From Parafannyhessea umbonata (GTDB taxonomy: Bacteria > Actinomycetota > Coriobacteriia > Coriobacteriales > Atopobiaceae): 64,000 bases of DNA. The position numbers and the translations under genes are program-made. The notes under the pieces are model-generated. The model ran no database searches, was not told the DNA's origin, and saw only the letters and a list, made by a program, of their open reading frames with translations. The stretch's first letter is position 1. The number at the start of each line of letters is the position of its first letter. The stretch covers positions 1-64,000 of the forward strand of contig NZ_FOGP01000007.1 of assembly GCF_900111255.1 (NCBI RefSeq), in the 5' to 3' direction. Below are positions 11,936 to 21,185 of this stretch, one piece after another.

Positions 11936-12423
11936 ATGCCCGTATGGGCAGGTCGGGCATCGAAAAATTTTCTCTCGATCAGCCAGCTAACTGCGGAGGA
12001 GTGGGGAGGCGGATGGGGGAGAGAAAATCCTTTTGAGGGGTCGTCTCGTGTCGCAATTATTCGCGGTGCAGATTTTCCTTCAGTCGCGCAGGGCTCTTAT
12101 GGCGGCCTTCCCGTGAGGTATGAGAAGGATTCTAAGGTTAATAGCGTCGCTCTTCGCGCCGGGGATATTGTTTCGGAAAATTCAGGAGGAACTGATTCTC
12201 GGCCAACTGGTAGGACGGTTTTCGTCACTAATGAATTGATTGACGCCTATGACTGCCCGGTCATCCCCGCGAGTTTCTGTCGTCTCCTTAGATTTGACAA
12301 CAGAGCGAATAGCGAATTTGTCTACTACTGGCTTCAGGAAATGTACTCTGCCGGTAGAACGTGGGGTTATCAAAATAGGTCGACCGGTCTCTCGAACTTC
12401 CAATACAAAGTGTTTGCCGATTC
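11936..12423 (+). pseudogene. Fragment of a type I restriction specificity subunit (HsdS)
   Basis: The open frame reads like one target-recognition domain of HsdS (VAIIRGADFPSV, GDIVSENSGGTDSRPTG, STGLSNFQYKVF). Both ends are missing: no second recognition domain and no hsdM or hsdR nearby. Codon use is clearly more AT-rich than in the neighbours, which suggests foreign origin. At about 12423 it is joined abruptly to the dehydrogenase remnant on the other strand. Confidence 0.7.
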
Positions 12424-12905
12424 TGAGCGTCTGCGTGGACGGGCGGTGCACGGGGTAGCCGAAGCACGGGTCCCAGCGGCTGGCGACGACATCGCGGTTC
12501 GACGACGTGACCTTGCGCATGAGGTCGAGCATGAGCGCGATGGTATGTAGGGCGACGTCCTCGGTGCAGTAGCCGGGGCAGTTGGTGGCCAGGACGCCCT
12601 TGCGGGCGAGCGCGTCGGTCGCGATGTGGTTGACGCCGATGGAGAGGCTTGCGAAGAGGCGCGCGCCCGAGGCGGCGACTGCCGACGCGCCCGCCTCGGA
12701 GATGCCGGCGATCTCGTTGACGATGGCGTCGCAGCCACGCTCGAGCTCGTCGGGGGCGCCCTCGGTGATGGGGACGAAGATGTCGTGGGGGGACGCCCAC
12801 GAGCTCGATTTGGTCGCGGACGCCCCACCCGTCGAGGATGGCGTCGGCGAGCGTGGCGTCTCCCGAGAGCGTGTAGAGCAGGACGCGGTGCTTCTTGCTG
12901 GCCAT
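12424..12905 (-). pseudogene. Truncated, frameshifted D-2-hydroxyacid dehydrogenase
   Basis: Minus-strand start at 12905 with AAGGAAG upstream (MASKKHRVLLYTLSGDATLA). After about 38 codons the frame shifts to DIFVPITEGAPDELE and continues through SIGVNHIATDALARKGVLAT and CPGYCTEDVALHTIALML, the N-terminal substrate-domain signature of D-isomer 2-hydroxyacid dehydrogenases (D-lactate dehydrogenase type). The reading breaks off before the NAD-binding Rossmann domain, at the junction with the HsdS fragment. It is therefore non-functional. Confidence 0.75.
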
Positions 12906-13028
12906 GCGGGCTTCCTTCAAATGCGAGCGTCGGGCAGGGATGCACGGCGCGGGCCTGTCGTGTGGTGCCACGGGCGGCATCGAGCCAAGTCTAGCGGTTT
13001 TTGGGCGCGCGCTGCCTCCCGCGGAGTG

Positions 13029-13209
13029 GCACCGGCCAGCTCCGTGCCAGCAAACGCCCAGCTAGAGACAAGGATTTCTGTCTATTGGAAGGCTATTCTC
13101 GCGCCATTTCGATCGCGCGCTATGCTCCACTCACGCTGGTCGACGGACCTACGTGCGGGGCGGCGCCTCACCGTTGGAGGTGTTGCCTATGGAGCAATTC
13201 TTCTTGATC
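13029..13209 (+). repeat. Micropeptide module, copy 1
   Basis: About 180 bp here are some 85-90% identical to 30345-30528 on the other flank of the cut operon. The shared part comprises a non-coding leader of about 160 bp (with CAGCTAGAGACAAGGATTT and a TATGCT box at 13121) and the first seven codons of a small open frame. Similarity stops inside that frame. A small 4-bp indel precedes TATGCT. Confidence 0.85.
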
Positions 13210-13341
13210 CTGCCATTCCTTGCGGGCCTGGTCGGCCTCGCGAAGGCAGCGATGGAGCTGGCGGGCGCCGAGTGCGCCCTCGCCAAGACTCGAAGGGAGG
13301 ACTACGCCGATACACGTAGGGCTCGGCACCTGAGTCAATAG
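13189..13341 (+). CDS. Micropeptide with one predicted membrane helix (MEQFF type)
   Basis: A 50-codon frame beginning MEQFFLILPFLAGLVGLAK: a hydrophobic stretch (about residues 4-25) followed by a charged tail. GGAGG stands 10 bp before the ATG. A sister frame with the same first seven residues exists at 30508. Size, single helix and repeated leader resemble small membrane toxins of type I systems or holin-like peptides, but I see no defined antitoxin RNA, so function is unassigned. Confidence 0.5.
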   Translation: MEQFFLILPFLAGLVGLAKAAMELAGAECALAKTRREDYADTRRARHLSQ

Positions 13342-13345
13342 TAGG

Positions 13346-13373
13346 GTCCCGTGATGCACCAACATCGCGGGAC
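13346..13373 (+). terminator. Hairpin after micropeptide gene copy 1
   Basis: GTCCCGTGATG pairs with CATCGCGGGAC (11 bp, one G-U) 4 bp after the stop. It is not followed by a T-run. Confidence 0.45.
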
Positions 13374-14037
13374 CTGGGACAGGCGCCGCCTACCCAAGAC
13401 CGTAGGACGTCGCCAGCTACATCTTCGCACGCGGCAGCGGCCCGGGCCAACGGTTGCGCGAGGGTCGTTGGCCGAGCGGCCGGAGGCGTGGGTCGGCTGT
13501 CTGCTCGTCTCCGATTCGGCTGACCATATGCACACTGATGCTCGACCGTGAATATTCGACGCGCAATCCTGCATACCCATACCCTATGTGAGAGATTTTA
13601 TCAACGCTTCAGAAATGCAACTGTCGTATCGCATTTGCCGTGTTGGCGTTGCTGCCGAGCAGTGGACACGGGCGACGCAAATACGTATCGCGTGCGTGTG
13701 CGTGTATTGCTGGGGAAGCTGTTGATGGCCACAATTTGCGATCCGCACTGCGTCGGGTAAATCGGCGCGGATGCATGCCGACGCCTTGGAACGAGCGAAA
13801 TCCAATACTTCTGCAATTCCATTATTTTGCCACTCGATTGGGCCGGCGCTCGCGGCGAAGCTGTCATCTCGTTTGAACAACTTCTTCCGCTCAGCGGCTC
13901 TCGCTCGTCCGTTCACACAAAACGCGCCGAAGAATCGTGCGCGGCTGTGCCCTTACACAACGGAAGGCTTGTACCATCGGCCCCGCCGTGACGTGAAGGT
14001 TCTGTGAACTGAAGTTCTTCCGAAGTGGAGGTATGGA
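13374..14037 (+). other. Gene-free stretch upstream of the cut operon
   Basis: About 660 bp without a convincing gene; the short open frames here have no ribosome-binding site or family resemblance. Composition is more AT-rich than in the operon. It must hold the operon promoter, but I cannot place one with confidence. CCTT (13951) and AAGG (13964) flank 9 bp as an imperfect inverted repeat that could be part of a MerR-type operator. The ribosome-binding site GGAGG is at 14027-14031. Confidence 0.5.
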
Positions 14038-15144
14038 ATGCAAGACGCATCCGCAACGCTGTCGCCTGCCGATCTGGCCAGGCAGAAGAAGAGTGCGCTT
14101 GACGCGAGCTTCTTCAAGAAGGGCATCATGATCGCCCTGTTCTCGAGCCTTATGTACGGCTTCTACACCGCGTTTGTGACAGCGGGTCAGAACTCTGTCC
14201 TCTGGGCCGGCTGGACCGCCGAGATCGCACCCACCGCTTTTCTCGCCGTGTTCATCATTCCGACCATCGCAAGCGCCATCAACGATACCTGCAGTGCCAT
14301 CTGGGCGTTGGCCATCACCATCAAGCAGGGAAAGCTTGGTGACTTCGGTCGTACGGTGAACACGAGGCCGGGCATCATCCTGATGCTGAGCGCTCTTGTG
14401 GGTGGCCCCATCGCGACCGTCGCCTACATCATCGCGCTCTCCCAGGCCGGCACCATCGTGGTTCCCATCGCCGCGCTCAATCCCGCGATTGGCTCGATCC
14501 TCTCGCGCATCCTCTACAAGCAGGAGCTTGGTCCCCGCAAGATCGTGGGCATCCTCATCTGCGTCGCCGCCGGCCTCATGATCGGCTCGGCGAGCCTCAC
14601 GGGTGACTCCTCCTCCAACATCGTCATGGGCCTCGCGCTGGCCTTCGTGGCCGCCCTGGGCTGGGGCGCAGAGGGCTGCATCGCCGGCTACGCCTCCTGC
14701 ATGATCGACACCCAGATCGGCATCACTCTGCGCCAGTGCGTCTCGGGTGTCGTCGAGCTGCTCGTCGTCCTCCCCATCCTCTCCGTCGCAGGCGGCGTTC
14801 CCATGGCGCAGACCTTCTCCTACCTCAGCGCTGCCGTCGCTAACCTTCCCACGATCGCGTGCTTCGTGGTCGCCGGCTTCGCCGCCTACAAGTCCTTTGC
14901 CAGCTGGTACCGCGGCAACTCCATGTGCGGAACCGCGCTGGGCATGGCCTGCAACGGCACCTACACCTTCGTGGCGCCGCTCGTGACCTACCTCGTGGTT
15001 GGCCTCGCCATGGGCATCGACGGCTACGCGCTTCCGCCGATCGCCTGGATCGCCGCGGTCGTCATGATCCTCGGCATCCTCGTCATCGCCGTTGACCCCA
15101 AGGAGCTCTTCAAGAAGAAGGAGGCGGCTCATGCGACCGCTTAA
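14038..15144 (+). CDS. DMT-superfamily (EamA-like) transporter, first gene of the cut operon
   Basis: A 368-residue polytopic protein with about ten hydrophobic segments arranged as two similar halves, the pattern of drug/metabolite transporters (PIAALNPAIGSILSRIL and ALGMACNGTYTFVAPLV in equivalent places). It ends in a lysine-rich cytoplasmic tail. GGAGG lies 6 bp before ATG 14038. As the leading gene of a choline-lyase microcompartment operon it probably imports choline or exports trimethylamine. This is inferred from position only. The next gene overlaps its 3' end by 14 bp. Confidence 0.8.
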   Translation: MQDASATLSPADLARQKKSALDASFFKKGIMIALFSSLMYGFYTAFVTAGQNSVLWAGWTAEIAPTAFLAVFIIPTIASAINDTCSAIWALAITIKQGKLGDFGRTVNTRPGIILMLSALVGGPIATVAYIIALSQAGTIVVPIAALNPAIGSILSRILYKQELGPRKIVGILICVAAGLMIGSASLTGDSSSNIVMGLALAFVAALGWGAEGCIAGYASCMIDTQIGITLRQCVSGVVELLVVLPILSVAGGVPMAQTFSYLSAAVANLPTIACFVVAGFAAYKSFASWYRGNSMCGTALGMACNGTYTFVAPLVTYLVVGLAMGIDGYALPPIAWIAAVVMILGILVIAVDPKELFKKKEAAHATA

Positions 15145-15394
15145 CTACGCAATGCTCAAGTACTTCACCACGGTCGACGAGGCCTGCGCCGACGACGTGA
15201 TGGGCGCGCTTGCCGGCGACTACTCGACCTTCACCGCGTTCAAGCGCGAAAAGATGCAGGAGGCGCTGATGACCGCCGAGAAGAACGGTCTCATCGCCGA
15301 GTCGCGCGTCGACCTTGATTCCAACGGCGACCTGCGCGTCTTCTACAGCGCCAGCGAAGAGCAGCGCGCAACCATCGACTCGTACATCAAGTAG
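15131..15394 (+). CDS. Small protein with winged-helix-like character, unknown
   Basis: An 87-residue protein starting MRPLNYAMLKYF, preceded by AAGGAGG inside the transporter gene. The pattern (FKREKMQEALMTAEKNGLI followed by a beta-hairpin-like RVDLDSNGDLRVFYSA) resembles a small winged helix. I do not recognise the family. Its tight coupling to the operon suggests a role in the microcompartment or its control. Confidence 0.6.
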   Translation: MRPLNYAMLKYFTTVDEACADDVMGALAGDYSTFTAFKREKMQEALMTAEKNGLIAESRVDLDSNGDLRVFYSASEEQRATIDSYIK

Positions 15395-15403
15395 GGAGGG
15401 AAC

Positions 15404-15703
15404 ATGCGCTATCGCGGAGAGGAGGCCATCGGCCTCATCGAGACCATTGGCATGGTTCCCGCCATCTACGCGGCGGACGCCATGCTCAAGGCGGGCGACA
15501 CCGAGCTCGTCAGCTACGAGAACGTTGGGTCCACGCTCGTCACCATCATCGTCAAGGGCGACGTCGCCGCCTGCGAGGCCGCCGTCAGGGCCGGCAAGGA
15601 GGCTGCCGCCAGCATCGGCAAGCTCACCGCCGCCAATGTCATGAAGCGACCCGTCCCGCCGATCGGCGACGTGGTCTCCGTGCACGACGTCGACTGCAAC
15701 TAG
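15404..15703 (+). CDS. Microcompartment shell protein, BMC-H (first type)
   Basis: A 99-residue single BMC domain (PduA/EutM fold) that forms hexagonal shell tiles. It starts RGEEAIGLIETIGMVPAI and has the pore-loop region YENVGSTLV with a serine at the position of the PduA pore residue. The C-terminal extension VSVHDVDCN is short. AGGGAGGG precedes ATG 15404. It lies 9 bp after the previous gene. Confidence 0.93.
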   Translation: MRYRGEEAIGLIETIGMVPAIYAADAMLKAGDTELVSYENVGSTLVTIIVKGDVAACEAAVRAGKEAAASIGKLTAANVMKRPVPPIGDVVSVHDVDCN

Positions 15704-15716
15704 GGAGGCCAGGACT

Positions 15717-16028
15717 ATGGCAAGCGAGAGCATGAACGCACTTGGCGCTATCGAGACCTTCGGCCTGGTCTGGGTTCTCGAGGCCGGCGACGCCATGTGC
15801 AAGGCCGGTGACGTCGAGCTCATTGGCTACGAGAACACCGCCTCGGGATACATCTCGATTCTCGTCGAGGGCGACGTCGCCGCCTGCAAGGCGGCTGTCG
15901 CGGCCGGCGTGAAGGCCGTCGAGGCGCTGGGCGCCGAGGTCTACAGCTCGGTGGTTATTCCGAGGCCGCACCCGAGCCTCAAGAAGATCACCGACAAGTA
16001 CGACGTCGAGAAGCTTCTGGCCTACTAA
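15717..16028 (+). CDS. Microcompartment shell protein, BMC-H (second type)
   Basis: A 103-residue BMC-H protein (NALGAIETFGLVWVLEAGDA), distinct in sequence from the first and from the triplicated one. Its pore loop reads YENTASGYIS. The tail after VVIPRPHPSLK is longer than in PduA. It is preceded by a GGGAGG-type site and spaced 13 bp from the upstream gene. It is a shell hexamer component by family. Confidence 0.93.
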   Translation: MASESMNALGAIETFGLVWVLEAGDAMCKAGDVELIGYENTASGYISILVEGDVAACKAAVAAGVKAVEALGAEVYSSVVIPRPHPSLKKITDKYDVEKLLAY

Positions 16029-16039
16029 GGAGGCGCCGT

Positions 16040-17560
16040 ATGTCTCTCATCGACAACGACCTCCTCTCGATCCAGGAGGCACGCATCCTCCTGGAGCACG
16101 CGGCCGAGTCCGCGGAGGTCCTCGAGGGGCTGCCGGCATCACTCGTCGACGACTTCCTGTCGCACCTGAAGGAGCGCCTGCTCCCGCTTGCGGGGGCATA
16201 TGCGGAGCAGGCCTTCTCGGAGAGCGACTATTGCTGCGCCGAGGACGAGGCGAGCCTCACCGAATGGGTGCTCACTGACCTGCTCGACGACGTCTGTGCG
16301 CGCACGCCGGTCCAGAAGATCGTGCGCTCGCGCTCCGGCGCCGCGGAGGTCTGCCTGTCCAAGGGCGTGGTGGTGTCGCTGCTTCCCGACTGGCTCGCGG
16401 TCCCCACGATGTTGAGTCAGCTCTTCATGGCGGTGCGCTCCAAGAGCCCGATCGTCTTCTCGGCGAGCGCCCGCATCCACGGCACCTGCGAGCGCGCCAT
16501 GCGTGACATCGCCGAGGTGGCCGAGTTCTGTCACTACCCCCTCGAGGCGCTGGGATTCCTCAGCATCTTCTGTCCCGAGGGAGAGCAGTGGGTCTGTTCG
16601 CAGCCGTGCGTCCACGTGGTGATCGACTCCCGCGAGGAGCAGGAGAGCCACGACTTCGACGCCGCCGGTCGCGACGTCTACCATGCGACCCTCGGCAACA
16701 ACCCCGTCTTCGTCGAGGAGACGGCCGACCTTGCGGCCTGTGCCAAGGAGGTCGTGCTGGGAAAGTCGTTCTGCCATGGCATGCTTCCCGGCGCCGAGCA
16801 GAGCGTGGTCGTCGAGCGTGCGGTCGACGACGCCTTCAAGGAGGAGCTCCGCCGACAGGGGTGCTTCTTCCTTACCGACGAGCAGGCAGACCGGCTCGTG
16901 TCGATCCTCTTCGCGCCCGATGGCTTGCCCTATCGCGAGCTCATCGCGAAGAGCGCCTTCGACCTCGCCCGTCGCGCGGACATCACGGTGCCCGAGAGCA
17001 CCAGGGTGCTCGTGGTCCAAAAGCCCTATGTGAGCGAGTACAGCTTCTTCTCCAAGGCGAAGTATGGACCCGTTCTCTCGTATTACGTCGAGGAAAGCTG
17101 GCGCACGGCCTGCGAGAAGTGCATTGAGCTGATCTTGAACAGCGGTCACGGCAACGCTCTCTCGATCTTCTCGCAGGACCCGGAGGTAATTCGCCAGTTC
17201 ATCCTCAAGAAGCCCGTGGGAAGGGTGCTCGTGAACGTGAGCTGCGCCCTGGGCTGCATCGGATGTCACAGCGACCTGCCCAAGACGCTCACCGTCACGG
17301 GCTGGGACTGCGCGACGACCTCCGAGCTCGGCGTGACCTACGGCGACTTCGTGCGTCGCCGCCAGGTCGGTGTTGGCTCCACGGCCGCGGAGCACGCTCT
17401 TCTCGAGCGCGCGAGCTCCTGCGACCACACGCCGGTCGTCTTCAGGACGAGGATCGCCGATCCCACGGACGAGCCGGAAGACCACGGGTCGGAGGCCCAT
17501 GAGGGCGCCAACCCACAGGGGTGGTTCGACGGCGTGGTCAAGGCAATTCGAAACGATTAA
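16040..17560 (+). CDS. Aldehyde dehydrogenase paralogue lacking the catalytic cysteine
   Basis: A 506-residue protein that aligns along its length with the CoA-acylating aldehyde dehydrogenase at 25226. Where the active enzyme has FDNGTICASEQS, this one reads [12 protein letters not shown], so Pro replaces the nucleophilic Cys. The conserved VPSTNPTST segment is LPDWLAVPT, and GGPGMVKAAY is not conserved. It should therefore not oxidise aldehydes. A polar tail ([13 protein letters not shown]) leads to an amphipathic C-terminal end ([12 protein letters not shown]) that resembles an encapsulation peptide. A structural, chaperone or regulatory role inside the compartment is inferred. Confidence 0.8.
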   Translation: MSLIDNDLLSIQEARILLEHAAESAEVLEGLPASLVDDFLSHLKERLLPLAGAYAEQAFSESDYCCAEDEASLTEWVLTDLLDDVCARTPVQKIVRSRSGAAEVCLSKGVVVSLLPDWLAVPTMLSQLFMAVRSKSPIVFSASARIHGTCERAMRDIAEVAEFCHYPLEALGFLSIFCPEGEQWVCSQPCVHVVIDSREEQESHDFDAAGRDVYHATLGNNPVFVEETADLAACAKEVVLGKSFCHGMLPGAEQSVVVERAVDDAFKEELRRQGCFFLTDEQADRLVSILFAPDGLPYRELIAKSAFDLARRADITVPESTRVLVVQKPYVSEYSFFSKAKYGPVLSYYVEESWRTACEKCIELILNSGHGNALSIFSQDPEVIRQFILKKPVGRVLVNVSCALGCIGCHSDLPKTLTVTGWDCATTSELGVTYGDFVRRRQVGVGSTAAEHALLERASSCDHTPVVFRTRIADPTDEPEDHGSEAHEGANPQGWFDGVVKAIRND

Positions 17561-17574
17561 GCGAAGGAGTGAGA

Positions 17575-20118
17575 ATGGACATCAAGGAGTTTGCCAAGGA
17601 ACTCTCCGAGGCAACGAAGAACATGTCCGACGAGCAGCGTGCGACCGTTCGCCAGATGTTCGAGAAGGTCGCAGACCAGCTCGACGCGCCGTGCGCGGCG
17701 CCCGCCGTCCCGCGTGGCGAGGGCGAGCCCTACGATGTGCCCGAGGGACCCACCGACCGCCAGCGCCGCCTGAAGGACAACTTCCTCAAGCAGGTGCCGA
17801 GCATCACCATGCACCGCGCACGCGCGGTTACCGAGATCATGAAGGCCAACCCGGGCATGCCGATGATCGAGCTGCGCGCCAAGGCCTTCCGCCGTTGCTG
17901 CGAGACGGCCCCGCTCGTTATCCAGGACGACGAGCTCGTGGTGGGCGCCCCCTGCGGCGCGCCGCGCGCCGGCGCGTTCTCGCCCGACCTCGCCTGGAGG
18001 TGGCTGCGCGACGAGCTCGACACCATCGGCGAGCGTCCGCAGGACCCCTTCTACATCTCCGAGGAGGACAAGCAGTACTGCCGCGACGTCCTCTTCCCGT
18101 TCTGGGAGGGCAAGTCGCAGGACGAGGTCTGCGAGGACCAGTACCGCGAGGCCGGCGTCTGGGAGCTCTCCGGCGAGTCGTTCGTCTCCGACTGCTCCTA
18201 CCACGCCATGAGCGGCGGCGGAGACTCCAATCCCGGCTATGACGTCATCCTCATGAAGAAGGGCATGCTCGACATCCAGGCCGAGGCGCGCGAGCACCTC
18301 GCCCACCTCGACTACGCCAACCCCGACGACCTCGAGAAGATCTACTTCTACAAGAGCGTGATCGACACCACCGAGGGCGTCATGATCTACGCCAGGCGCA
18401 TGAGCGAGTACGCGGCCCAGCTCGCGTCCTCCTGCCACGACGCCAAGCGCGCCGCCGAGCTCCAGCAGATCTCGCACATCCTCCAGAGCGTACCGGCGCA
18501 CGCGCCGAGCACCTTCTGGGAGGCCGTCCAGTCCGTCTTCGTGATCGAGAGCCTGCTTCCGGTCGAGGAGAACCAGACGGGCATGTCGCTCGGCCGCGTC
18601 GACCAGTACATGTATCCCTTCTACAAGGCTGACATCGAGGCCGGGCGCCTCACTCCCTACCAGGCCTTCGACATCGCGGGCTGCATGCTCATCAAGATGA
18701 GCGAGATGATGTGGGTCACCTCGCGCGGCCAGTCCGAGTTCTTCGCCGGCTACCAGCCCTTCATCAACATGACCCTCGGCGGCGTCACGCGCCAGGGCCA
18801 CGACGCGACCAACGAGCTCACGTACCTCCTGATGGACGCCGTCCGTCACGTCAAGGTCTACCAGCCCACGGTCGCCTGCCGCATCAACAACAAGTCGCCC
18901 GAGAAGTACATGCGCAAGATCGTGGACATCGTCCGCTCCGGCATGGGCTTCCCCGCCTGCCACTTCGACGACACGCACATCAAGATGATGCTCGCCAAGG
19001 GCGTCAGCGTCGAGGACGCCCGCGACTACTGCATGATGGGCTGCGTCGAGCCCCAGAAGTCCGGCCGCCTCTACCAGTGGACCTCGACGTCCTACACGCA
19101 GTGGCCGATCTGCATCGAGCTCACCCTCAACCACGGCGTGCCCCTGTGGTACGGCAAGCAGGTGACCCCCGACCTCGGCGATCCCGCGCAGTACAAGACG
19201 TACGAGGAGTTTGACGAGGCCGTCAAGAAGACCATCTACTTCGTCACCAAGTGGACCGACGTCGCGACGGTCATCTCCCAGCGCGTCGCTCGCGCCGTCG
19301 CCCCCAAGCCCCTCATGTCGATCATGTACGAGGGCTGCATGGAGAGCGGCAAGGACGTCTCCGCCGGTGGAGCCATGTACAACTACGGCCCCGGCGTCGT
19401 CTGGACGGGCCTCGCGACCTACGCCGACTCGATGGCGGCCATCAAGAAGCTCGTCTTCGAGGAGCACAAGTACACCCTCACCGAGATGGCGGATGCCCTC
19501 AAGAGCGACTTCGAGGGTCGCGAGCAGATGCGCAAGGACTGCCTCGATGCGCCCAAGTACGGAAACGACGACGACTACGCCGATTCCATCGCGGCCGACA
19601 TCGTCGACTACACCGAGCGAATCCACGTGGACTTCAAGACGCTCTACTCCCACATGTCCACCGGCACGCTCTCGATCTCCAACAACACGCCCTTCGGCGA
19701 GATGACCGGCGCCACCGCAAACGGCCGCAAGGCCTGGACGCCGCTTTCCGACGGCATCAGCCCCACCCAGGGTGCGGACTTCCGCGGCCCCACCGCGATC
19801 ATCAAGTCGGTCTCCAAGCTCTCCAACGACTCGATGAACATCGGCATGGTCCACAACTTCAAGCTCATGAGCGGCCTGCTCGACACGCCCGAGGGCGAGA
19901 ACGGCCTCATCACGCTGCTGCGCACCGCGTCGATGTTCGGCAACGGCGAGATGCAGTTCAACTACCTCGACAACGAGACGCTCATCGACGCCCAGAAGCA
20001 CCCCGAGAACCACCGCGACCTGGTCGTCCGCGTCGCTGGCTACTCGGCGTTCTTCAACGAGCTCTGCAAGGACGTTCAGGACGAGATCATCAGCCGAACG
20101 ATGCTCGAGAAGTTCTAG
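17575..20118 (+). CDS. cutC: Choline trimethylamine-lyase (glycyl radical enzyme)
   Basis: An 847-residue glycyl radical enzyme that cleaves choline to trimethylamine and acetaldehyde. Compared with the Desulfovibrio enzyme, each active-site residue is present with an offset of one: Tyr209, Asp217 (GGGDSNPGY), Phe396 (GYQPF), Cys490 and Glu492 (GCVEPQ), Thr503 and Tyr507 ([10 protein letters not shown]), and the radical Gly822 (RVAGYSAFF). Propanediol and glycerol dehydratases differ at these choline-contacting positions. The N-terminal helix ([18 protein letters not shown]) is a plausible encapsulation sequence. GAAGGAG lies 7 bp before ATG 17575. It should act inside the shell, and oxygen would destroy the radical form. 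Confidence 0.96.
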   Translation: MDIKEFAKELSEATKNMSDEQRATVRQMFEKVADQLDAPCAAPAVPRGEGEPYDVPEGPTDRQRRLKDNFLKQVPSITMHRARAVTEIMKANPGMPMIELRAKAFRRCCETAPLVIQDDELVVGAPCGAPRAGAFSPDLAWRWLRDELDTIGERPQDPFYISEEDKQYCRDVLFPFWEGKSQDEVCEDQYREAGVWELSGESFVSDCSYHAMSGGGDSNPGYDVILMKKGMLDIQAEAREHLAHLDYANPDDLEKIYFYKSVIDTTEGVMIYARRMSEYAAQLASSCHDAKRAAELQQISHILQSVPAHAPSTFWEAVQSVFVIESLLPVEENQTGMSLGRVDQYMYPFYKADIEAGRLTPYQAFDIAGCMLIKMSEMMWVTSRGQSEFFAGYQPFINMTLGGVTRQGHDATNELTYLLMDAVRHVKVYQPTVACRINNKSPEKYMRKIVDIVRSGMGFPACHFDDTHIKMMLAKGVSVEDARDYCMMGCVEPQKSGRLYQWTSTSYTQWPICIELTLNHGVPLWYGKQVTPDLGDPAQYKTYEEFDEAVKKTIYFVTKWTDVATVISQRVARAVAPKPLMSIMYEGCMESGKDVSAGGAMYNYGPGVVWTGLATYADSMAAIKKLVFEEHKYTLTEMADALKSDFEGREQMRKDCLDAPKYGNDDDYADSIAADIVDYTERIHVDFKTLYSHMSTGTLSISNNTPFGEMTGATANGRKAWTPLSDGISPTQGADFRGPTAIIKSVSKLSNDSMNIGMVHNFKLMSGLLDTPEGENGLITLLRTASMFGNGEMQFNYLDNETLIDAQKHPENHRDLVVRVAGYSAFFNELCKDVQDEIISRTMLEKF

Positions 20119-20141
20119 CGCCAGACGAGAAGAGAACGAGG

Positions 20142-20164
20142 CCCGGGGCCCAGGCGGCCCCGGG
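20142..20164 (+). other. Intercistronic hairpin between cutC and cutD
   Basis: A perfect 9-bp stem (CCCGGGGCC with GGCCCCGGG, 5-nt loop) without T-run. It may stabilise the upstream cutC message or damp expression of cutD. Confidence 0.6.
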
Positions 20165-20188
20165 GACCAAGGAGGGGAGGCATTCCAT

Positions 20189-21130
20189 ATGAGCGGCGAG
20201 CAGGCGGTCGAGCGCAAGGTCCGCATCTTCAACCTTCAGAAGTACAACATGTACGACGGGCCCGGCGTGAGGTCGATGGCGTTTCTCAAGGGCTGCCCCC
20301 TGCGCTGCAAGTGGTGCTCCAACCCCGAGAGCCAGCTGCGCGTGCACGAGGTCATGTTCAAGCGCGTCAACTGCGTCGACTGCGGCGCATGCGCCGCGGT
20401 CTGCCCCGTGGGCGTCCACAAGATGGTCGACGGCGAGCACGTGGTCGACAGGGCCGTGTCGTGCATCGGGTGCCGCGGATGCGAGGCGGCCTGTATGAAC
20501 CATGCGCTCGAGGTCATGGGCGACGACCGCACGGTCGACGATGTCGTGGCCTTCCTCGACGAGGACGCCGACTTCTATCGCATGTCGGGCGGTGGCATCA
20601 CACTCTCCGGCGGCGAGGTGCTCGCGCAGGCCGAGGCGACCTACTCGATCCTCATGGCGGCAAAGTCCCGTGGCTACCACACGGCGATCGAGACCTGCGG
20701 CTACGCGAAGACCGAGACGGTCCTCAAGATCGCTCGCTACGTCGACCTCTTCCTGTTCGACATCAAGCAGATGGACCCGGTCAAGCACAAGTTCTGGACC
20801 GGCGTGAACAACGAGCTGATCCTCGCCAACGTGCGCACCCTGCTCGAGAGCGGCCACAACGTCCGCGTGAGGATGCCGCTGCTCAAGGGCGTGAACGATT
20901 CGAAGGACGAGATTGACGCGGTCATCGACTTCTTCAAGCCGTACCGCTACCAGAAGAACTTCGACGGGGTCGACCTCCTGCCGTACCACAAGCTCGGCGT
21001 CGGCAAGTACGCGTCGCTGGGCCGCGACTACCAGATCGAGGGGGACCCGTCGCTCACCGACGACGACCTCGCCCGCATCGAGGGCTGGATCAAGGGCGCC
21101 GACTTCAAGGTCAACCTCGTCAGGCACTAG
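20189..21130 (+). CDS. cutD: Choline TMA-lyase activating enzyme (radical SAM)
   Basis: A 313-residue glycyl-radical activase that abstracts hydrogen from the CutC glycine using S-adenosylmethionine. The radical SAM cluster motif is C36-x3-C40-x2-C43 (GCPLRCKWC). Two ferredoxin-type 4Fe-4S motifs follow: C62/C65/C68/C72 and C92/C95/C98/C102. The SAM-binding GGE motif is in ITLSGGEVLAQ. AAGGAGGGGAGG precedes ATG 20189 by about 8 bp. Its position directly after cutC fixes the partner. Confidence 0.95.
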   Translation: MSGEQAVERKVRIFNLQKYNMYDGPGVRSMAFLKGCPLRCKWCSNPESQLRVHEVMFKRVNCVDCGACAAVCPVGVHKMVDGEHVVDRAVSCIGCRGCEAACMNHALEVMGDDRTVDDVVAFLDEDADFYRMSGGGITLSGGEVLAQAEATYSILMAAKSRGYHTAIETCGYAKTETVLKIARYVDLFLFDIKQMDPVKHKFWTGVNNELILANVRTLLESGHNVRVRMPLLKGVNDSKDEIDAVIDFFKPYRYQKNFDGVDLLPYHKLGVGKYASLGRDYQIEGDPSLTDDDLARIEGWIKGADFKVNLVRH

Positions 21131-21185
21131 CGAGACGAACACATCAGGCACCCCCGGGTCGCCAGTCACGAGAGAGGAGGAAACC

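Noticed and set aside
17575-20118. Pyruvate formate-lyase, propanediol or glycerol dehydratase instead of choline lyase
   Set aside because: The choline-contacting residues and the GCVEPQ and [10 protein letters not shown] blocks match CutC; PFL has two adjacent cysteines and the dehydratases lack this set.
17557-20232. 891-codon open frame on the minus strand opposite cutC
   Set aside because: Same reason: repetitive Val/Leu/Asp/Glu-rich translation expected from antisense of GC-rich codons; cutC is certain.
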